64,000 nucleotides of DNA from Chrysogorgia sp. JL179-B06 (taxonomy: Eukaryota; Cnidaria; Anthozoa; Scleralcyonacea; Chrysogorgiidae): positions 2,557,501 to 2,621,500 of the forward strand of contig JAYKKM010000427.1 in assembly GCA_035772405.1 (NCBI GenBank), read 5' to 3'. This document shows positions 57,001-64,000 of this stretch, one piece after another. Under the pieces are notes generated by a model that made no database searches, was not told the origin of the DNA, and saw nothing but the letters and a program-made list of their open reading frames with translations. The position numbers were made by a program, and so were the translations under genes. Every line of letters begins with the position of its first letter. Positions within the stretch are counted from its first letter, which is position 1.

Positions 57001-60000
57001 TCCACAATATCAAGATAATTAAGATTTAAGACAACTTTCTTATCTCCTTCAAGTCTTTTTATAGTAGTCTAAGTACTCTGACTGACTTTCAAATGAATGC
57101 ACTTTAACCATTTATTCCCCTGGAGTGATCAACATCTAACTTCTCGTAATAATATCACTGGTTAACCAAGCATAGAAGTAATGAGAATAAAGAAAATGAT
57201 CACCAAAGATATGTGTTTTTAAAACAACTTCTCCCAACTAGTGCTATAAGAAATGTTAGGAGACCAATGAGGAGAATTTGTATGTTGATAGTGGATGACT
57301 TATTTTATTTCAGGTGGGGACCAGACGAGGTCAGGTCAAGTTGCAATTGATACATTAGCATGGGTTTATGAACACTGGGTACCAAGTGAGAAAATTCTAA
57401 AGACAAACACTTGGTCATCTGAGTTATCAAAATTGGTAATACTTTTGTAGTTGGTAATTGGAGGGAAGGAAAGAAGGGAGGGAGGATGGGAGGGAGGAAG
57501 GATGGGAGAGAGGAAGGGAGGAAAGTAAGGAGGGAGGATTAAGAAGGGAGGGAGGAAGGTACGGAGGGAGGGAGGAAGGAATGGAGGGAGGAATGGAGGG
57601 AGGAAAGTATGGGGGGAGAAAGGGGGGAGGATGGAAGGGAAGGAGGAAGGGAGGTAGGAAGGAAGGGAGGGGGGAAGGGAGGGAGGAAGAAGGAAGGATG
57701 GATGGATGGAAGGGAAGAAAGGATATGCTTGAGTTGAAGACTATGAAAACAGACATTTCCTGAATTAAGAAATTTTATATGAACACAATGACAGTCCACT
57801 GGAAATTTAATTTTTTTAAAGGCTGCTAATGCATTTTTGGCACAGAGAATATCCAGTATCAACGCGTTAAGTTCAATCTGCGAAGCAACTGGTGCTGATG
57901 TGTCTGAAGTCTCGAATGCCATTGGCAAAGACACTCGCATTGGTGACAAATTCCTACAAGCCTCAGTTGGTAAATAAAAAGTAATACTGTACATATAACA
58001 AGTACTGAATTGCCATGTAAATGTTATAACCATCAAATTAAATGGAGAAATGTTGTTAATCTTCCTCTCAAAAGGTTTTGGTGGTAGCTGTTTCCAAAAA
58101 GATGTTCTTAACTTGGTATATTTGTGTGAAGCTCTTGGCTTACCCGAGGTCGCTTGCTACTGGCATCAAGTTATCAAGATGAATGAATATCAAAGGAGAA
58201 GATTCGCCAACAAGATTATCAACTCCCTTTTCAATACAGTGACAGACAAAAAAATAGGAATCCTTGGGTTTTCCTTCAAGAAGAACACAGGAGATACAAG
58301 GTTGAGATAATGATAGTTTTTATTTGAATAAATATATTGTATTAAAGCATGTACATATTGGAAGCTTGGAAATAATTATTTTTGCTGTACCTGTCAGAAT
58401 GACAAATGAATTTGTAACGGACACACAAACGATTGTATCTGTCACGGTACAACTTGGCGTAATGTCTAAAAACTAAGTGTAACATTTCAAAACTTAGCGC
58501 AATGTCTCCAAAGTTAGCGCAGTGTCTCCAAAGTTAGCGCAATGTCTCCAAACTTAGCGTTATGTGTCCAAAGTTAGCGTAATGTCTCTAAAGTTAGCGC
58601 AATGTCTCCAAATTTAGCGCAATGTCTCCAAATTTAGCGCAATGTCTCCAAACTTAGCGCAATGTCTCCAAAGTTAGCGCAATGTTTCCAAATTTAGCGC
58701 AATGTCTCCAACGTTAGCGCAGTGTCTCCAAATTTAGCGCAATGTCTCCAAATTTAGCGCAATGTCTCCAAACTTAGCGCAATGTCTCTCATCTGACATT
58801 GTACAATACGAAATCTAAACGCAGTCCATTCAACACAAAAATGTTTTACTTTCACAAAAAGTTGAGTATAATCTTTGGGCAAACGCGTTTGTGAGCTGTC
58901 ACTGACAACAACTACCTTAAGATTCTACTAGGAGTCCTGTTTGTACTGCCCTTTGATCAAGCTTTTCTTTCTAAACTTTAGAGAGTCTGCAAGTATATAT
59001 ATTTGTAAATATCTAATAGAAGAAGGAGCTAGAGTGACAATCTATGACCCAAAGGTTGAGAAGGATCAAATATATTTGTAAGTTGTAGAATTATTTGAAA
59101 CAGTTGTTTCTACACTTGTCAGGGGTTCTAGGATTTTTTGAAGCTTTATCCAACAGTAAGCTTATGTACTGGTGAAATATGTTGAATTTTTTTCTTTGCA
59201 GAGAGATGACTCATCCAGATATATGTGCTGATCGAGAGAAGGGTATGTTCACATAGAGTTGAATTGTTCAATCTGATAAAATTTCCCTAGGATTGTTTTG
59301 AAAATCATTATATGTTCTTAAATATAATGTATTCCAGGCATAATGCTTGTAATATACCCAAAATCTTATCCTGGCATTACAGCCACTATATATACAGAGC
59401 TCGTGACTATAAGCTCTCAGCAACGGCCTCCGTAGCTCAGTGGTCCGAGTACTGCACTAGCATCACATTGGTCGTGGGTTTAATTCCAGCCAGTAAGCCT
59501 TGAATATTTTTTGCAACAGGTCCCAGTTTGGTCTTAAAATGTATATACATGTATTCCAACACTGTGGGTTTTCCTTCACTATAAGTCCTTAGAACATGTA
59601 GTTTAATCAAGTGAAATGCCAGGTATTGCTTGTAATATATTATAAAAGTATTTGCAAAAGTAGAGTAGTACTCGTGTAGGCAGTACAGTGACAAATCAAT
59701 TATACCCATAAGAACTACCGTTTCTGGTGAAACATATTTTTCTATTTATGTTATGCTTCTGTATTCCTTTTTCTCATATTAGTTTACAAACTGGTGTCAG
59801 TTGAAAAGGATGTCTACAAAGCCGTGGAAAAAGCCCACGCACTTGTTGTTTGTACCGAGTGGGATGAATTCAAGGTACTGTAGGATAAAATTCATTTATT
59901 TTTCACCAGTTGTCATCAGGTCTTTTTGAGTAAAACCTAATTTCTCTTCATTGCTCTAGACGCTGGACTACCAGCGTATATACGAAAGCATGCTAAAACC

Positions 60001-60145
60001 AGCATTTGCTTTCGATGGTCGAATGATCTTGGATCATGAAAGCCTGGTGGATATTGGATTTCAAGTAGAAACAATTGGCAAAGTTGTCAATAATTCCTTG
60101 TCACCAGTGACACCTCCACTCCCTCCAGTTAGTCAGGATTACTAA
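54012..60145 (+). CDS. UGDH: UDP-glucose 6-dehydrogenase (UGDH)
   Basis: Cytosolic enzyme that oxidises UDP-glucose to UDP-glucuronate with two NAD+, supplying glycosaminoglycan synthesis and glucuronidation. Thirteen exons: 54012-54173, 54302-54403, 55230-55265, 55963-56078, 56415-56463, 56911-56986, 57314-57435, 57822-57969, 58075-58300, 58982-59077, 59202-59242, 59783-59874, 59960-60145. They give 1452 nt, 483 aa (human 494). The N-terminal Rossmann motif is GAGYVG (residues 10-15). The nucleophile Cys276 sits in [10 protein letters not shown], with Lys220, Asn224 and Asp280, all at the same numbers as in the human enzyme. [22 protein letters not shown] and CTEWDEFK are family signatures. 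The C-terminal tail after residue 460 is short and Pro-rich and differs from vertebrate tails. All splice junctions are GT-AG. Confidence 0.98.
54855..55142. mobile_element. Foldback MITE family A, copy 6 (divergent)
   Basis: Outer arms AAAGTGCATATA / TATATGCACTTT, then CTTGTCAGCTGAAAATTTCA and TTGCTGTTAAAGTTGA. The core differs (TGATGTCATAGCGGGCATCT) and so does the loop. Lies in UGDH intron 2. Confidence 0.85.
55325..55800. mobile_element. Inverted Penelope-like terminal repeats, second family
   Basis: GGTGGTAAACTGTCAAGATT-GACGTTTCGAGCGGAGCC-TTCATCAGAGTAAAATGAG and its partner CTCGTCTTACTCTGATGAAG-GGCTCCGCTCGAAATGTCAG-ATCTTGGCATTTTGCCACC. The arms enclose AGCAAATGATTTAACTTTT and its complement. 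Both arms carry CTGATGA, a small stem, then GAAA. Lies in UGDH intron 3. Confidence 0.7.
56130..56338. mobile_element. Foldback fragment with CGAAACGTTAG-type motif, copy 3
   Basis: AAAAAAGGTTGGTGTAACTG-GTGAATTGTCTAACATTTAG on the left and CTCGAAACGTTAGACAATTT on the right around GTGATTGTTATGTTTCACTC. Lies in UGDH intron 4. Confidence 0.7.
56470..56720 (+). mobile_element. 5S-rRNA-derived SINE (SINE3-like)
   Basis: GCTTAGTACTTGGATGGGTG-ACCATCTGGGAATAA matches the 3' half of 5S rRNA, which holds its internal promoter elements (family sequence GTTAGTACTTGGATGGGAGA-CCGCCTGGGAATAC). It is followed by a non-5S body (GCGAGCTTGGAACTCATGTG). The 5' half of the 5S homology is degraded. Lies in UGDH intron 5. 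Confidence 0.85.
57455..57722. repeat. Polypurine (GGGAGGAAG)n tract in UGDH intron 7
   Basis: Purine-only on the coding strand for about 265 nt. Starts 20 nt after the donor of exon 57314-57435. Confidence 0.97.
58455..58795. repeat. 20-bp minisatellite (AATGTCTCCAAAGTTAGCGC)n in UGDH intron 9
   Basis: About 17 units with AAAGTT/AAACTT/AAATTT variants. Unlike most arrays here it is neither pentameric nor strand-biased. Confidence 0.95.
59355..59605 (+). mobile_element. tRNA-derived SINE, copy in UGDH intron 11
   Basis: ATCTTATCCTGGCATTACAG, TATATACAGAGCTCGTGACT, A box TAGCTCAGTGGTCCGAG, degenerate B box (GGGTTTAATTCC) and CCTTAGAAC tail. More diverged than the copy at 30010. Confidence 0.88.
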
Positions 60146-60451
60146 GTTTGTGCTTGGTAAGTGATGATGGGGTATGGTGGAGAGATGAAACGAGTGGCCA
60201 ATTTTGCTTGTACATGTAACCCATTTTGCTAGTGTCAACATGGATGGATATTTCATGGCAATTCAAAATTGATTTCTGTGCTGCAACTTGTACTCCACTG
60301 CGAAATCTTCTGCTTAGTTACATTAGGGTAAAAACTGTGTGTTCAGAGTATGTAATGATCCTTTTTTCGAGATTGTATTTACTATTTATGATGCATTCAA
60401 ACTATTTATTTATGATAGCATGAACATACAACTGTGTTTTACCGTACCAAT

Positions 60452-60900
60452 CACAATGAAAATTAAGTTTGTCTTATTTGAAAGAACTCTTAAAATGATA
60501 AAGGAACTCCATCTATAGTTTTCCATATCGCTCTTCGTTCTTGAGATATAGCGATTTGTTTTATATGTAAATAACACACTGCCTACATTACATTGTATGA
60601 GTTGTTGAGAAACCATATATATTATTGAAATTATTCTGTTAAATCAATCGAAACTTTCATTATTAGGTGTCATGAGACAAATACCCCCTACATGCGCAGT
60701 TTAGTGTGACTTTGTTTGATAGTGTAACTTCAACGATATTTCTACTTTTACAACAACTCATTATTTAATGTGATTTACATACTGTATCAAACAAATCGCA
60801 ACATCTCAAGAATGAAAGGCGATATAGAAAAACGATAGATCGAGTTCCTTTAGCATTTCAAGAGTTCTTTCAAATAAAACAAACTTAATTTTCATTTCAT
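60452..60900. mobile_element. Foldback element family E, copy 2
   Basis: Arms AATGAAAATTAAGTTTGTCT-TATTTGAAAGAACTC / GAGTTCTTTCAAATAAAACA-AACTTAATTTTCATT. Then AGATATAGCGATTTGTTT and AAACAAATCGCAACATCTC. Lies between UGDH and PHB2. Confidence 0.85.
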
Positions 60901-61419
60901 ATACATTTTAAGTTAGCATGTCATACTCGCGTACAAGAAACTGAAATTGCCTCCTTGTTTGTGTAATTGATATGTATTTGGGTTATGATTATCCAGTACA
61001 TAATGATACCCTAAGATATTTTACAGATGTATTGGTGAATTTTGCATAATAAGACACAGAAAAGTATACAGACCCCAAATGAGTATTTTTTATATCATTC
61101 TGAATTTCTGATGAAAAATAACAAAATACAATAACAAGGTTGACAATTAACTGTTTTTTATTTGCATATTCCAATAATGAAAACCTGAAAGTCGCTCACA
61201 TTATGATTCTGCAACTACAACTCACAACTGATCAGTAGAATGACAAAATATTTCAGCATATTAGTTTAATTTACAATAATCATCATCCGTTGTTGACTTC
61301 ATTTTTTATATCCAGTGACAGCAGTCTATATATCATCGGTAATCAATAATCTGCAAAAACACAAAATTTGATTTCTTGACTTCTTGTTCACTTAAATGTG
61401 ATTTTAATTGAAAATGTTA
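60901..61419. other. Intergenic, nothing recognised
   Basis: AT-rich stretch between two foldback elements, lying downstream of both UGDH and PHB2, which converge here. No exon or array seen. Confidence 0.4.
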
Positions 61420-61586
61420 AAATGCAAATGAATCGAAAATTAAGTTTATCTTATTTGAAAAAAACTCTTAAAACAATGAAGTAAGTTAAATATGAAAGAG
61501 CTGTAAATAAATTGTTATTCCTCATTGTTTTAAGAGTTCTTTCAAATAAGACAAACTAATTTTTCGATTCATTGCCACTTTAATAT
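61420..61586. mobile_element. Minimal foldback of family E, copy 3
   Basis: AATGAATCGAAAATTAAGTT-TATCTTATTTGAAAAAAACT-CTTAAAACAATGA and its near-complete complement, about 165 bp. It begins about 18 nt past the PHB2 stop and so probably lies in the PHB2 3' UTR. Confidence 0.85.
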
Positions 61587-61603
61587 TATGCAATGATTCA
61601 AAA

Positions 61604-63844
61604 TCAAAAATTTCCATACTTGTCATCTTCTGCATTATCTTGCAAATTCAACAAAAGGTTATTTGCATTCAGGTAAACTTTATTTCTGGAGTTGGCAACC
61701 TATTATGAAGGGAAACAAGACAATTTACCAATCTATCTACAATCATAGTTAACCTGAGAAATATTGAGTTAGTTACACAAATATTAACAACATCATGGGA
61801 CATACAATGTTTGCTATTTTTCTTGCAGCTGTGATCTTTCTTAGCTTCAAGTAACCTGGGTTATCTTGCAGAGCGTTACCAAGCTTTTACGCATGTTAAA
61901 GAAGTTCACATTAATCTTAATTACTAGTAGGGTTGATAATTTTTAACGTGATCAAATAATGTCCCAACGCAACCAGGTGATAAATCAGGCTTTAAAACAT
62001 TTTTTGAACATAATTTTAAAAGTTACTGTCCATGACCCAACGTTTCGACACTCCAATCTAGTGTCTTCATCAGGGGTGATCGTGTAAAGTTAGGATCCCT
62101 ATTTACACCCTCATAGAACTGATGATGACGTTATCTATTAATATGATGCAAATAAGCTTCTGGTAATAAACCACCGTCAACGTGATTCAATGGGGCGTGG
62201 GTGCTATTGATATGCCAAGCCTCCAGACAACGTCTCTGATGGTACTGCGGATTAGTGGTATAAATAAGGATCCTAACTTTACAACAATCACACTAGATTG
62301 GGGTGTTGAAACGTTGGGTCGTGGACAGTAACTTTTAAAGTTACGTTCAAGAAACTTTTTAAAGTCAGAGTAGCAACAAACTATGTCTGTTTTAATGTGA
62401 TGTTGACCAACTCATCCTGGTTCAAATCAAAATACCGGTACTCTAAAAAGTTGGTGTACTGCTCAATGCGTAGTAAGTCGCATCTAAGAATAATAATACC
62501 AACAAAGCCACAAAGGATACAAGTGTCGCTGCCCTGGCTTCTCCTTCAGCTTGTACAATTTTTTGTTGCCGTTCTTGAGCTGCCCGTTCCACCAAAAATG
62601 CAGCTCGTTGGGCCTCCTGTTGAGCTAAGAGATAAAAGTATTACACTGGATTGCAGTCGTCACCTTCAAAAATGAAAACCACAGCTACACAATAATGCTT
62701 GTAACTGCATAGCAATTGTGTGTATCTTGCAAGAGGTATTTTTATGAGTACAATTCAGAACAGGATCAGTTGAGGATCAGTAATGCAGTTGTCATCAAGA
62801 AGACAAGCTGGCCTGAAGAACAGTAGGCAAACTGTTGCCAAACTTGCTTATCGGACGCAAATTACATCATCATTTCTTCGTATTATACTGTGAGTATTGG
62901 AAACAGAAAGAGAATAATTTATTGCTGCTTACCAACTTGTTTTGCCTCTACGGCTGCTGCATATTCTTTACCAAAACTCAAATCAGTCTAAAAAGGATAA
63001 GATAATCAAAGAAGAAAGCAGAAGATTCCCATACTTTTATTGGGTTTTTTTAATGTGAGTATGGTAGAAGTATCGCAACTAACTGAGTAACAGTTTTGAA
63101 CCTACAGGTAGGTAGTGATATACATAGTTCTTAAAGTTATGGCTACATACAAGGGAGACATCATCCAAGATAATATTGAAATCCTTTGCTCTGTCTGTAA
63201 GTTCTTTTCTGATCAGCAAGCTGACCTACAGATTGTTATAACAGTGAAAACAACTTGACATAAACATGGTAGCCATTACAAAATTACTGAACACAAGAGT
63301 CCTCCAGTGTTGTACCAACTAATATTAATAATATATTTACCTCTTGTCTCATTGTGATAAGCTGTGAAGCATTGAATTGAGCCACAACACTTTTTAAAAC
63401 CTAAACAAGAACAACAGGAAATATTAGGAACCTAATATTTCTGCAGAAACCTTTTTGTTGCATGATCTCATCAGTTTTGTTTAAGTTATATTATAAGGAA
63501 GTTTTCCCTGCTAAAGCAGGGACCATTTGGCCTTGGCATGTCTTCTCTTTCCATTGTATCTATTGTGTCTGTCTTCCTAAACACCAGCATGTCATGACCA
63601 CGGTCTTCCATGTTACCTTTGGTTATCCTGTTGGAACCAACCATCTCCATCGTCACATACATCTTCACCCTTTCCACATGCCCACAACCAACTCGATCGT
63701 GCTCTCCTTACAATCTTACCTCGTTCATAATCGAAGGTAGCACTCTTTCATCGTAATCTAGTCCTAGTTTTTGGTACATTTTCGGTAGGCTGCTGGATAA
63801 TGGTCTGGCCAACACCCGAAGACCAATGTTAACCATCTGTAGGT
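61604..63844 (-). CDS. PHB2: Prohibitin-2 (PHB2), 3' part
   Basis: Inner mitochondrial membrane ring protein that pairs with PHB1. Seven exons on this strand, listed 5' to 3': 63844-63720, 63401-63342, 63225-63151, 62987-62933, 62624-62521, 61883-61806, 61699-61604. The gene begins outside the window, since no further exon is visible in 63845-64000. The visible part runs from (D)[14 protein letters not shown] through [98 protein letters not shown] and [15 protein letters not shown] to a stop at 61604-61606. The AQQEAQRA and LNLQ segments favour PHB2 over PHB1. The tail after LNLQ is short ([11 protein letters not shown]). Confidence 0.97.
61950..62395. mobile_element. Penelope-like element 3' ends in inverted arrangement, copy 3
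   Basis: Same arms as 6436-6895 (CCCAACGCAACCAGGTGATA left, AACTTTTTAAAGTCAGAGTA right) with part of the coding end (GTGGGTGCTATTGATATGCC) between. The left arm keeps the hammerhead-like core and the right arm has lost CTGATGA. Lies inside a PHB2 intron. Confidence 0.8.
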
Positions 63845-64000
63845 CTGCAAAGACAATTTTTATGATATCTTTACAGTTACACCCATTATTTTTAAAAGTT
63901 ATACAAAGCTACTGGGAAGCATTACAGTGAGCTTTCTGTCCTTTTTATCCCTTTGGCTACAGATTCTCTTCCTTGTACAATTAAACTACATTTAGCCAAC

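Overview
This is intron-rich eukaryotic DNA from an invertebrate animal. Five protein genes are split into many short exons with GT-AG introns. The introns are filled with microsatellites, foldback elements, tRNA- and 5S-derived SINEs, Penelope-like retroelement ends, a CR1/L2-like LINE and a hAT fossil. That content fits an early-branching or other marine invertebrate (for example a cnidarian or sponge), but the sequence alone does not settle the species. All exon models were read by hand from the sequence, using splice sites, reading-frame continuity and similarity to remembered family sequences.

Layout. 1-11558 (+): the 3' part of COPB2 (coatomer beta-prime; 24 exons visible; 5' end outside). 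13126-19686 (+): complete CDKAL1 (tRNA methylthiotransferase, 13 exons, 559 aa, C-terminal membrane anchor). 19687-27095: gene-poor, with large foldback elements and one candidate 5' exon. 27096-51031 (+): a 39-exon gene for an about 2000-residue SFI1-like protein with roughly 44 tryptophan repeats in two arrays. 52646-53284 (-): an intronless C18orf21/RMP24-like zinc-ribbon gene. 54012-60145 (+): complete UGDH (13 exons, 483 aa, all key catalytic residues). 61604-63844 (-): the 3' seven exons of PHB2, with the 5' end outside.

The genes serve unrelated housekeeping tasks (COPI traffic, tRNA modification, centrin/centrosome scaffolding, RNase MRP, UDP-glucuronate synthesis, mitochondrial prohibitin ring). 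Nothing suggests an operon or a functional cluster.

The most interesting signals are: (1) the giant SFI1-like repeat protein, whose second array was built by duplication of a 58/145/91-nt exon cassette; (2) hammerhead-ribozyme-like cores in the Penelope-like terminal repeats; (3) tandem tRNA-like units and a 5S-rRNA-derived SINE inside introns; and (4) several foldback families that share one terminal sequence although their bodies differ.
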